This document shows positions 6,708 to 13,715 of a stretch of DNA of 17,018 bases, one piece after another (the first letter of the stretch is position 1; every line of letters starts with the position of its first letter). The stretch is taken from assembly GCA_964508195.1 (NCBI GenBank), contig CAZDSH010000032.1, positions 1 to 17,018 of the forward strand, given 5' to 3'. This DNA is from JAAYEV01 sp964508195 (GTDB lineage: Bacteria; Bacillota; Clostridia; Ch29). The translations under genes were made by a program, and so were the position numbers. The notes below the pieces were generated by a model, which was not told the origin of the DNA, did not search any database, and saw only the letters and a program-made list of their open reading frames with translations.

Positions 6708-6741
6708 AAAAAGAGGCCGGATATGTCCGGTCTCTTTTTTT
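6705..6741. terminator. bidirectional intrinsic terminator between recR and the GerMN gene
   Basis: AGAGGCCGGA (6712-6721) pairs with TCCGGTCTCT (6726-6735), with one G-U pair, around the loop TATG. T residues follow on the plus strand (6735-6741) and A residues precede it (6705-6711), giving a U tract for either direction. It can serve both recR and the convergent gene. Confidence 0.88.
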
Positions 6742-6799
6742 GTAAAGGCTTCCATAAGCGCCTAGGGGAAAGGGCTTAGCAAAAAGAGAAGGAAGTGCT

Positions 6800-7357
6800 T
6801 TATTTGCTCGGTATCAATTCATCATTTCTTTCAAAGGGTAAGCTGTAATCCAAAGCGGTATAATAATCAGTAACAGGCTTTCCCTCTATCAATAAGAACA
6901 CATCTTCAATGTCAAGTTCGGTTAGGGTATTTACTAAGGAAAAGACCTGGAATAACTTCCTATTATTATTGTAATTATTATTAATAAAATCCTCTGATAA
7001 ATCGACGGTAGCCGTAGTACCGTGGAGTTTAAAGGACAAAATCTCCGTATCACGTTCGATTATCGATCTCATCGCATCATTCGAAGTACCTTTAATAAGC
7101 TCCAATAGGGCTAATTCTGCTAACTCCTGTAATTGTATATCCTCTTTTACCGTTATTTTTCTAAACTCGGGTAATAAAAAATTATCGTCCCTATCAGGGA
7201 AGAACAGGAGTATTTCCTTTTCTACGATGGTTGGCTGCTCTTCGAAGGGCTCATCCGCCGGCGGTTCCGGATCAATTTGCGGATCCTCCCTTTTGCAACC
7301 TAGGGGGAAAGTAACTGTTAACACCAGAAAGAGACACAATGCAACGTATTTTCTCAT
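6800..7357 (-). CDS. GerMN-domain lipoprotein
   Basis: The 185-residue product has a signal peptide ending in the lipobox PLGC, so Cys21 is the expected lipidated residue and the protein would be anchored on the outer face of the membrane. A Pro/Glu/Asp-rich linker runs to about residue 45. The rest resembles the GerMN domain found in GerM of Bacillus sporulation and germination and in other cell-envelope lipoproteins, with VEKEILLFFPDRDD, LAELALLELIKG and ATVDLSEDFINN. ATG 7357 is preceded by GGAGGT. There is a single GerMN domain, whereas Bacillus GerM has two, so it is not a full GerM. It lies antisense between recR and yaaL, interrupting a common gene order. A role in sporulation is only suggested by the domain and the nearby bofA. 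Confidence 0.85.
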   Translation of the reverse strand: MRKYVALCLFLVLTVTFPLGCKREDPQIDPEPPADEPFEEQPTIVEKEILLFFPDRDDNFLLPEFRKITVKEDIQLQELAELALLELIKGTSNDAMRSIIERDTEILSFKLHGTTATVDLSEDFINNNYNNNRKLFQVFSLVNTLTELDIEDVFLLIEGKPVTDYYTALDYSLPFERNDELIPSK

Positions 7358-7395
7358 TTGATTACCTCCATAAAGTTTTTGGAACCAGTGACCCC

Positions 7396-7404
7396 ATTAT
7401 ACCA
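7396..7404 (-). promoter_or_regulatory. possible extended -10 promoter of the GerMN gene
   Basis: Read leftward, TGGTATAAT (7404-7396) is an extended -10 element about 40 bp upstream of the ATG. No convincing -35 accompanies it. Confidence 0.45.
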
Positions 7405-7509
7405 TATACTGTGTTGAGTTAATTGAATAATTAGGCAATATTTAAGTATAGGTAATATTAAACTGTGAATAATAAATATAGGAATAGGGCACTTTTTGGG
7501 GGTGTTGTT

Positions 7510-7791
7510 ATGGGTAAAGATTTAGGATCCTATTTGGAAAGGTTAGGCGACAGGCTAGGAAGCGTTTTCAACGATACCCATGGGGATGTAGCGAGCCAAG
7601 AAGCTCGTGAACTAATCGGTTATGTCAAGCAAGCTATGGAGGAATGGAACCGCGCTGAGGAATTTTTCGAAAATGTATCTGAACCGGATTTAGTTGATTA
7701 TGCAATCTATAGGGTTGAGGCATCAAAGAGAAGGTATATGTACCTTTTGAAACAGGCGAAGGAAAAAGGTGTAAAGGTGGATTGTTGCTGA
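7510..7791 (+). CDS. yaaL: YaaL-like protein (DUF2508)
   Basis: This small mainly helical protein of about 93 residues matches the DUF2508/YaaL family in length, composition and position, just upstream of bofA. The C-terminal half, EWNRAEEFFENVSEPDLVDY followed by AIYRVEASKRRYMYLLKQAK, carries the family pattern. No enzyme motif or membrane segment is visible, and no function is established for the family. I chose ATG 7510 because GGGGGTG lies 5 nt upstream; a GTG at 7465 would add 15 residues but has a weak site. In Bacillus the gene lies between recR and bofA. Here the GerMN gene has come between recR and it, and I see no good promoter in 7405-7509. Confidence 0.82.
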   Translation: MGKDLGSYLERLGDRLGSVFNDTHGDVASQEARELIGYVKQAMEEWNRAEEFFENVSEPDLVDYAIYRVEASKRRYMYLLKQAKEKGVKVDCC

Positions 7792-7893
7792 GCGGTATAG
7801 GCGGAGAGTCCCTGGATTTAAAAAACTATGAATAATATCTAAATAAGTGTAATATATGTATAGCGATAGGACTTGCCGTTAAGGGGTGGGGAA

Positions 7894-8166
7894 ATGGGTA
7901 TCAGCATCAATTTTAGCGTTATATTGGCCTATGCCTTTGGGCTTTTGCTTCTATATGTAATAGGCTGGCTTTTGGTTGTACCCATTAAATTTGTTTTACG
8001 CTTCTTATATAATGGAATCGTCGGCGGATTGATGCTATGGCTCCTTAACCTTGTAGGCAGTCTTTTTAATATTCAAGTAGCGATAAACCCCGTTACGGCA
8101 TTAATAGCCGGTTTTTTAGGCGTCCCCGGCGTATTGCTTATAATCGTTCTTCAGTACATCTTATAG
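7894..8166 (+). CDS. bofA: BofA, inhibitor of pro-sigma-K processing
   Basis: BofA is an integral membrane protein that, with SpoIVFA, holds back the SpoIVFB protease until the forespore signals, timing sigma-K activation in the mother cell. The 90-residue product is very hydrophobic, with likely membrane segments near 8-30, 38-57 and 64-88. It ends in the family-typical INPVTALIAGFLGVPGVLLI and a short LQYIL tail. I chose ATG 7894 behind AGGGG; a TTG at 7873 would add seven residues. It is one of the clearest signs in the window that the host forms endospores. Confidence 0.92.
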   Translation: MGISINFSVILAYAFGLLLLYVIGWLLVVPIKFVLRFLYNGIVGGLMLWLLNLVGSLFNIQVAINPVTALIAGFLGVPGVLLIIVLQYIL

Positions 8167-8171
8167 GGTGC

Positions 8172-8203
8172 GGTATAGCCTATATTATTTACTATGCTAT
8201 ACC
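8172..8203. repeat. inverted repeat after bofA
   Basis: GGTATAGC (8172-8179) is the exact complement of GCTATACC (8196-8203), with a 16-nt loop. No T tract follows, so it is at best a weak 3' end structure for bofA. Apart from this, the NrdR boxes and the nrdD ribosome binding site, I recognise nothing in 8167-8493. Confidence 0.45.
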
Positions 8204-8297
8204 CGGTATCATATCCGCTACATGTTCCCGTAGACGGTTTTTCTAAACAATTCTTTAGGGGATCATGCGTAATGAGATTATTTCTAAGGCCCCAGAT

Positions 8298-8344
8298 ATA
8301 CTATATATAGATTTGGTTGGAGTAAATCATACAATATATAGTAT
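8298..8344 (+). promoter_or_regulatory. tandem NrdR boxes upstream of nrdD
   Basis: ATACTATATATAGATT (8298-8313) and ATACAATATATAGTAT (8329-8344) both fit the NrdR box consensus acaCwAtATaTwGtgt in all core positions. Their starts are 31 bp apart, the spacing typical of paired NrdR boxes (about three helical turns). NrdR is the zinc-finger/ATP-cone repressor of ribonucleotide reductase genes. A possible promoter, TTGGTT (8313-8318) and TATAGT (8337-8342) with an 18-nt spacer, lies between and over the boxes, so binding would block it. The nrdR gene itself is not in the window. Confidence 0.85.
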
Positions 8345-8493
8345 ATTTTTTATTTTTACGATAAAAGCACAATAACAGCGCAAGTTAGAGTAGTAGCTTC
8401 ATAAACGGCTTCCTTCGTTCTTTATCTGAATTTATTTGTCTAGCTCTATAAGGTACAATAAAAGTAGCGTTAAGAACAAGCATAAAGGAGGCA

Positions 8494-10578
8494 ATGGTAT
8501 TGCTAAAAAAGATACAGAAGCGTAATGGGGAGATTGTAAAATTTGATATTACTAAGATTGAGAATGCAATATTTGCCGCGGTTCAAGCGGTGGGCGAGGG
8601 GGATAAGGATGAGGCGGTGCGGCTTGCAGCGATAGTATCGGATATTGCTTCGGAGACCCATGGCGCCGGGATACCTACGGTGGAGGATATTCAGGATATA
8701 GTCGAGAGGGTTTTAATAGAAGAGGGGCACGCTAAGATCGCCAAGGCTTATATACTCTATAGGAGAAAACAGGAGGAGTTAAGGGATGTAAAGAATCTCC
8801 TTATGGATGCGGAGAGTATGGTGGACAAATACGTATCCCTCGAAGACTGGCGGGTTAACGAAAATGCAAATATGGGGTTTTCCCTCCAGGGGCTCAATAA
8901 CCATATAGTGGAGAGCATCTCTAAAAAATACTGGCTGAACAAAATCTATAGGAAAGAGCTCAGGGATGCCCATATAAACGGCGATATACATATACATGAC
9001 CTGGGGATTCTGGCGCCCTACTGCTGTGGATGGGACCTGGAGGCTTTTTTGCGAACCGGATTTAAAGGTGCAAAGGGTAAAGTAGAATCAACGCCGCCGA
9101 AGCATTTCGAGTCTGCTTTAGGGCAGCTTGTGAACCTTCTGTATACGCTCCAGGGTGAAGCGGCAGGCGCCCAGGCAGTATCCGGTTTTGATACATATCT
9201 CGCTCCCTTTATCTATTATGATAACCTGGGATACGAGGAAGTAAAAAAGTCTATAGAAAGGTTCATTTTTAATCTCAATATACCTACACGGGTAGGGTTT
9301 CAAACGCCCTTTACAAATATTACTTTAGATATTACGCCCCATCCCTTGGTAAAGAATATGCCGGCTATCATAGGGGGCAAAAATGCGGATAAATGTTATG
9401 GCGAATTCCAAAAAGAGATGGATATACTAAATAAGGCCTTCTGTGAAGTGATGATGGAAGGGGACGGTGCAGGTAGGACGTTTAGTTTCCCAATACCTAC
9501 TGTAAATATTACGAAGGATTTCCCATGGGAATCCGAAACAGTTGGCGTTATTATGGATATGACTGCAAAGTTTGGCACGCCCTACTTCGCTAATTTTGTC
9601 AGCTCAGACATGTCCCCCGAGGATGTACGGTCTATGTGTTGTAGGCTTAGAATAGATAACCGTGAACTCAGGAAAAGGGGCGGAGGCCTATTCGGTGCAA
9701 ACCCGCTGACGGGGTCAATAAACGTTGTAACCCTTAATATGGGCAGAATCGGATATTTAGCTAAATCCAAAGAGGATTTTAAAAGGCGTACCCGGACACT
9801 AATGGAGCAGTCTAAGGAAATATGTGAAACAAAACGAAAAGTCCTCGAAAAATATATGGAGGCGGGATTGTACCCTTATTCACGTTTCTATTTGAAGGAC
9901 GTTAAAGAGGAAACCGGCGAATATTTCAAGAACCATTTCTCGACGATAGGCCTTAACGGGATGAATGAGGCCTGTGTGAATTTACTGGGTAAGGATATTG
10001 CCACGGAGGAGGGCAGGGATTTTGCCCGGGAAATAATGGAGTTCATGAATAGGGTCATCCAGATCTATCAGGAGGAGACCGGGAGTCTATGGAACCTAGA
10101 AGCCTCCCCCGCCGAGGGTGCGACTTATCGGTTCGCTAGGCTTGACAGGAAGATGTATCCGAAGATATTTACCCAGGGCCACGAGGAGCCCTACTATACA
10201 AACTCTACCCAGCTACCGGTTAATCATACCGAGGATGTGTTTGAAGCCGTGGAATTACAAGAGGAGCTACAGACACAGTATACCGGCGGTACGGTACTCC
10301 ATTGCTTTATCGGTGAAGAAATAGATGACCCGAAGGTATGTAAACTATTTTTGAAGAGGATATTCCAAAATAGTCCCGTGCCCTATGTTACTATAACGCC
10401 GACGTTTTCTATATGCCCGGAACACGGATATCTTAAGGGAGAACATTTCACGTGCCCCGAATGCGGCAACGAGGCGGAGGTCTGGACTAGGGTAGTGGGC
10501 TTCCACAGGCCGGTGCAGTCATGGAACAAGGGTAAAAAGGAAGAGTATAAGGACAGGCTTGAGTTTGCCGTAAGTTAG
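8494..10578 (+). CDS. nrdD: anaerobic ribonucleoside-triphosphate reductase (class III)
   Basis: NrdD reduces ribonucleoside triphosphates to deoxynucleotides with an oxygen-sensitive glycyl radical. Residues about 4-95 form an ATP cone (KIQKRNGEIVKFD onward), the allosteric site for ATP/dATP. The central part is the glycyl-radical-enzyme barrel, with APYCCGWDLEAFL, GFQTPFTNITLD and GGGLFGANPLTGSINVVTLN. The C-terminal zinc region has Cys641, Cys654 and Cys657, with His644 where a fourth cysteine might be expected. The radical glycine is probably Gly669 in RVVGFHRP, followed by SWNKGKKEEY. At 694 residues it is of normal length. The AAGGAGG site is only 2 nt from ATG 8494 but 8 nt from an in-frame TTG at 8500, so translation may start two codons later. 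NrdR boxes lie upstream and nrdG follows. Confidence 0.97.
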   Translation: MVLLKKIQKRNGEIVKFDITKIENAIFAAVQAVGEGDKDEAVRLAAIVSDIASETHGAGIPTVEDIQDIVERVLIEEGHAKIAKAYILYRRKQEELRDVKNLLMDAESMVDKYVSLEDWRVNENANMGFSLQGLNNHIVESISKKYWLNKIYRKELRDAHINGDIHIHDLGILAPYCCGWDLEAFLRTGFKGAKGKVESTPPKHFESALGQLVNLLYTLQGEAAGAQAVSGFDTYLAPFIYYDNLGYEEVKKSIERFIFNLNIPTRVGFQTPFTNITLDITPHPLVKNMPAIIGGKNADKCYGEFQKEMDILNKAFCEVMMEGDGAGRTFSFPIPTVNITKDFPWESETVGVIMDMTAKFGTPYFANFVSSDMSPEDVRSMCCRLRIDNRELRKRGGGLFGANPLTGSINVVTLNMGRIGYLAKSKEDFKRRTRTLMEQSKEICETKRKVLEKYMEAGLYPYSRFYLKDVKEETGEYFKNHFSTIGLNGMNEACVNLLGKDIATEEGRDFAREIMEFMNRVIQIYQEETGSLWNLEASPAEGATYRFARLDRKMYPKIFTQGHEEPYYTNSTQLPVNHTEDVFEAVELQEELQTQYTGGTVLHCFIGEEIDDPKVCKLFLKRIFQNSPVPYVTITPTFSICPEHGYLKGEHFTCPECGNEAEVWTRVVGFHRPVQSWNKGKKEEYKDRLEFAVS

Positions 10579-10590
10579 ACGCTCTGACCG

Positions 10591-10623
10591 GGGCCCCGCC
10601 TCCCTAGGGCGGCGACCCCGCCC
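10591..10623 (+). repeat. GC-rich overlapping hairpins between nrdD and nrdG
   Basis: The 159-bp gap between the two genes starts with a very GC-rich stretch. GGGCGG (10607-10612) can pair backward with CCGCC (10596-10600) or forward with CCGCCC (10618-10623). No T tract follows either hairpin. Such a structure could tune the ratio of reductase to activase or protect the upstream message; that is inference. Confidence 0.5.
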
Positions 10624-10737
10624 CAATAAACGGACGACGATAAACTGCCGGGAGCCGCCGCTATTTTATGATCCTTCTTGCGACGGTTGTTGCTCCGGCG
10701 TTTTTGATTGATGGTTTTAACCACGGAGGTGAAGGGG

Positions 10738-11421
10738 TTGAAGTTTTTAGGACAGGTTAAATCATCCTTTATAGATTACCCGGGAAAAATTTGCGCTGTG
10801 TACTTTACCGGGGGATGCAATTTCAGATGTCCCTATTGCCATAATGCTCCCCTTGTAAAGGGTGAGGGGGATGAAATAGACGAAGAAGAAGTCTTTGAGC
10901 ATTTAGAAAGGCGGCGGGGGATGCTGGACGGCGTGTGCATCTCCGGTGGCGAGCCTACCCTACACCCTGAACTGAGTTCCTTTTTCAAAAAAATAAAGGA
11001 AAGGGGTTTCCTCGCCAAATTAGATACGAATGGAACCGCTCCGAAGGTTATCGAAGGGTTAATAAAAGCACGCATAATTGATTATATAGCGATGGATATT
11101 AAGGCACCCTTCGATAAATATAGTGAGATCGCAGGCAAGATGGTAGATATCGGGGCAATAAAGGAGAGCATTTCCCTGATAAAGAATAGCGATATCGAAT
11201 ATGAATTTAGGACAACGGTATGTGAAGAATTGTTAAACGTTAAGGACATTATGGAGATTGCGCAACGTATAAAGGGTAGCAAAAGGTATGTGATACAAAA
11301 CTTTAAGGATTGCGAAAACGTGCTTGCAGGAGAGGGTAAATTTTCTCCTTTCTCCATTAAAAAACTTAAGGATCTCGAGGAAATGTTACAGGGTTTCTTC
11401 GTAGAGTTTAAAGTGCGTTGA
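10738..11421 (+). CDS. nrdG: anaerobic ribonucleotide reductase activating protein, radical SAM
   Basis: NrdG uses a [4Fe-4S] cluster and S-adenosylmethionine to generate the glycyl radical on NrdD. The radical-SAM motif is Cys27-x3-Cys31-x2-Cys34 (GGCNFRCPYCHN), followed by SGGEPTLHPEL (69-79) and MDIKAPFDKY, typical of the longer NrdG type (TIGR02495). I chose the TTG at 10738, because GGAGGTG lies 7-8 nt upstream and the family normally begins with a short strand before the S-x-x-D-Y-P-G motif. A TTG/ATG pair at 10708-10713 would add ten residues but has no site. It follows nrdD by about 160 bp and is presumably under the same NrdR control. The length is 227 residues. Confidence 0.94.
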   Translation: MKFLGQVKSSFIDYPGKICAVYFTGGCNFRCPYCHNAPLVKGEGDEIDEEEVFEHLERRRGMLDGVCISGGEPTLHPELSSFFKKIKERGFLAKLDTNGTAPKVIEGLIKARIIDYIAMDIKAPFDKYSEIAGKMVDIGAIKESISLIKNSDIEYEFRTTVCEELLNVKDIMEIAQRIKGSKRYVIQNFKDCENVLAGEGKFSPFSIKKLKDLEEMLQGFFVEFKVR

Positions 11422-11424
11422 AGG

Positions 11425-11448
11425 GGATTGTACAATGGTATACAATCC
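11425..11448. repeat. inverted repeat beside the por promoter
   Basis: GGATTGTA (11425-11432) is the exact complement of TACAATCC (11441-11448) around an 8-nt loop. It sits 1 bp before the -35 of the por promoter and only 3 bp after the nrdG stop. It could be an operator or a 3' end structure of nrdG; there is no T tract. Confidence 0.5.
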
Positions 11449-11449
11449 A

Positions 11450-11478
11450 TTGACAGGGAAAGCAGACTCTGCTATACT
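11450..11478 (+). promoter_or_regulatory. predicted promoter of the por operon
   Basis: TTGACA (11450-11455), exactly 17 bp, then TATACT (11473-11478) make a near-consensus promoter. Transcription would begin near 11485, giving a leader of about 145 nt before porG. Confidence 0.85.
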
Positions 11479-11484
11479 GATTTA

Positions 11485-11600
11485 TAACATCTGTTACATA
11501 GGACAAGACGTTCCGGACATTGGGTTTACATAACTGTTATACTTGCACCAAAGGGCTATCGTATAACAGTTATAGTTTTCAACAGGTGTTATATAACAGT
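11485..11600 (+). promoter_or_regulatory. por leader with palindromic TAACA/TGTTA repeats
   Basis: Four palindromic sites are visible. TAACA-TC-TGTTA (11485-11496) lies at the expected transcription start. ATAACTGTTAT is at 11530-11540, TATAACAGTTATA at 11562-11574 and TGTTATATAACA at 11587-11598. In addition, ATAACTGTTATAC (11530-11542) and GTATAACAGTTAT (11561-11573) form a perfect 13-bp stem with an 18-nt loop, and TATAACAGT recurs at 11592-11600 as a rival partner. The layout fits either several operators for one regulator or a switching leader RNA. I recognise no known riboswitch. Confidence 0.7.
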
Positions 11601-11630
11601 AAAGGAGCCAAATGAAGGGAGGAAACAAGG

Positions 11631-12209
11631 ATGGACAAAACCATTGAAATCCGCTGGCACGGTCGGGGAGGCCAGGGTGCAAAAACTGCATCCCTATTGC
11701 TGGCAGAGGCCGCATTTAATACGGGCAAATACATTCAGGGTTTTCCGGAGTATGGGCCTGAAAGAATGGGCGCCCCTATTACGGCGTACAATAGAATAGC
11801 AGACAGTAAGATCAGGATTCACAGCAATATTTATGAGCCGGACTATGTGGTAGTGGTGGATGAGTCCCTTATAAGGGACGTGGACGTAACCGCCGGTCTT
11901 AAGAAAGACGGAGCAATTCTCATAAACACACAGAAGGAACCTGCAGAGATGAAAAAACAGCTTAAGGGTTATGAGGGTAGGGTTTACACTGTTGATGCAT
12001 TGACCATATCCCTAGACGCCCTTGGCAGGTATTTTCCTAACACTCCTATGTTAGGGGCCATTATTAAAGTAAGTGAACTAATGAGTGAAGAAGAGTTTAT
12101 AGACAGCATGGAGGAATCCTTTAAGCACAAGTTCGCAACAAAACCCGAAGTAATAGAAGGTAACATGAAGGCGATTAAGAAAGCTCTTCAGGAGGTGAAG
12201 GGGATATGA
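11631..12209 (+). CDS. porG: pyruvate:ferredoxin oxidoreductase, gamma subunit
   Basis: This is the gamma subunit of the four-subunit pyruvate:ferredoxin oxidoreductase, which oxidises pyruvate to acetyl-CoA and CO2 while reducing ferredoxin, or runs backward as pyruvate synthase. The 192-residue product opens with the family motif RWHGRGGQGAKTAS (8-21) and has GFPEYGPERMGAP, typical of gamma domains. ATG 11631 follows GGGAGGA. The TGA stop overlaps the ATG of porD by four bases. The gene order gamma-delta-alpha-beta matches thermophilic bacteria and archaea rather than the single-chain enzyme common in many clostridia. The substrate is inferred as pyruvate from close resemblance of the alpha subunit to Thermotoga PorA. 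Confidence 0.94.
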   Translation: MDKTIEIRWHGRGGQGAKTASLLLAEAAFNTGKYIQGFPEYGPERMGAPITAYNRIADSKIRIHSNIYEPDYVVVVDESLIRDVDVTAGLKKDGAILINTQKEPAEMKKQLKGYEGRVYTVDALTISLDALGRYFPNTPMLGAIIKVSELMSEEEFIDSMEESFKHKFATKPEVIEGNMKAIKKALQEVKGI

Positions 12210-12508
12210 CAGAAAGGCGCAGAGTTATTGAGCCAGATGTAAAATGGTCGGAAATAACTAGAGGCGGGATCATATACGATGCAGGCAACGCGAAGGATTT
12301 TAAGACCGGTTCCTGGAGATCAATGAAACCGGTATTCCATCCGGAGAAATGTAAGCAATGTATGTTCTGTTTTTTGATGTGTCCGGATTCGTCTATTGAG
12401 ATGGAGGACGGAAAAGTAACAGGCATTGATTATGACCACTGCAAAGGTTGCGGAGTCTGCGTAGAAGTTTGCCCCTTTGACGTGTTTGACTTTATTAAAG
12501 ATGAGTAA
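12206..12508 (+). CDS. porD: pyruvate:ferredoxin oxidoreductase, delta subunit (2x[4Fe-4S])
   Basis: The delta subunit passes electrons from the catalytic core to free ferredoxin. Residues 1-45 form the typical non-cluster lead-in. Two CxxCxxCxxxCP motifs follow: Cys49, 52, 55 and 59, and Cys79, 82, 85 and 89. In such ferredoxins the last cysteine of each motif ligates the other cluster, giving two [4Fe-4S] centres. The 100-residue length is normal. ATG 12206 overlaps the porG stop, and AGGAGGTGAAGGGG lies upstream within porG, so translation is probably coupled. Confidence 0.95.
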   Translation: MTERRRVIEPDVKWSEITRGGIIYDAGNAKDFKTGSWRSMKPVFHPEKCKQCMFCFLMCPDSSIEMEDGKVTGIDYDHCKGCGVCVEVCPFDVFDFIKDE

Positions 12509-12521
12509 GGAGGGAGATATA

Positions 12522-13703
12522 ATGGCTATTCGTGAAAGATTAAGCGGTAACGAAGCGGTTGCTACCGCTATGAAACAGATTAACCCCGATGTGGTCGCAG
12601 CTTTCCCCATAACACCGTCTACGGAGGTTCCCCAGTACTTTTCCCAATTTGTCGCGGATGGGGAGGTAGACACCGAATTTGTTGCAGTAGAATCCGAGCA
12701 CAGCGCGATGAGTGCTTGTGTCGGTGCCAGTTCAGCCGGCGCCAGGGCGATGACCGCAACTTCTGCTAACGGTTTAGCGTTGATGTGGGAGATACTTTAC
12801 ATCGCCTCATCCAATAGATTGCCTATCGTAATGCCCTGTATAAATAGAGCGCTCTCCGGTCCGATAAATATACACAACGACCATAGCGATTCTATGGGGG
12901 CCAGGGATTCCGGTTGGATACAGCTTTATTCTGAGGATAACCAAGAGGCCTACGATAATATAATCCAAGCGGTAAGGATAGCTGAGCATAAAGATGTTTT
13001 GCTACCCGTTATGGTGTGCTTAGATGGGTTTATCGTTAGCCATTCAGTTGAAAATATAGAACTGCAAGAGACGGAAAAAGTAAAGGAATTCATCGGGACT
13101 TATGAGCCCGATGAGTATCTCTTAAATGCGGAGTACCCGGTGACTATGGGTCCTTTGGATCTGCCGCCGCATTATTTTGAGCATAAGCGGCAGCAGGCTA
13201 AGGCCATGGAAAATGCAAAGGAAGTAATATTGCAAGTTGCAAAGGAATATGAAGAACTTACGGGTAAGAAGTATGGTCTGTTCGAAGAATACAGGATGGA
13301 AGACGCCGAAGTCGGGATAGTTATTCTTAATTCCTCCGCCGGAACTGCTAAAGAAGTCGTGGACAAGTTAAGGGATGAGGGCGTAAAGGCGGGGCTAGTA
13401 AAAATAAGGGTATTTAGGCCTTTCCCGGTGGCGGAAATCGCAAAGGCCCTATCGGGGCTAAAGGCTCTGGCAGTTATGGACAAGGCCGATAGTTTCTCTG
13501 CAGCGGGGGGACCGGTGTTTACGGAGGTAAGAAGTGCCCTTTACGGCGTTAAGCCGGGGCTCGAAATCGTAAGCTATATTTACGGTTTAGGCGGCAGGGA
13601 TGTAACGATGGATGACATAGAAGTCGTATATAAAGAACTCATTGATATAGCTAAAACAGGTAAAGTATCCGAAACTTATAATTATGTCGGAGTAAGGGAA
13701 TAG
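12522..13703 (+). CDS. porA: pyruvate:ferredoxin oxidoreductase, alpha subunit
   Basis: The alpha subunit forms, with beta, the thiamine diphosphate active site. The 393-residue protein has the family landmarks FPITPSTEVPQYF near residue 28, VESEHSAMSACVGAS near 56, ARAMTATSANGLALM near 74, and RALSGPINIHNDHSDSM. The close match to the remembered Thermotoga PorA sequence supports pyruvate as substrate rather than 2-oxoglutarate or a branched 2-oxoacid. I chose ATG 12522, with AAGGAGGG 7-8 nt upstream; an earlier in-frame ATG at 12477 lies inside porD. The gap to porD is 13 bp. Confidence 0.96.
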   Translation: MAIRERLSGNEAVATAMKQINPDVVAAFPITPSTEVPQYFSQFVADGEVDTEFVAVESEHSAMSACVGASSAGARAMTATSANGLALMWEILYIASSNRLPIVMPCINRALSGPINIHNDHSDSMGARDSGWIQLYSEDNQEAYDNIIQAVRIAEHKDVLLPVMVCLDGFIVSHSVENIELQETEKVKEFIGTYEPDEYLLNAEYPVTMGPLDLPPHYFEHKRQQAKAMENAKEVILQVAKEYEELTGKKYGLFEEYRMEDAEVGIVILNSSAGTAKEVVDKLRDEGVKAGLVKIRVFRPFPVAEIAKALSGLKALAVMDKADSFSAAGGPVFTEVRSALYGVKPGLEIVSYIYGLGGRDVTMDDIEVVYKELIDIAKTGKVSETYNYVGVRE

Positions 13704-13715
13704 GAGGTGTGGAAA

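Noticed and set aside
8434..8459. Promoter TTGTCT/TACAAT just before nrdD
   Set aside because: The spacer is only 12 bp; the candidate at the NrdR boxes is better placed.
11587..11598. Rex operator in the por leader
   Set aside because: The half-sites resemble TGTTA/TAACA, but the spacing is shorter than the Rex consensus TTGTTAAn4TTAACAA.
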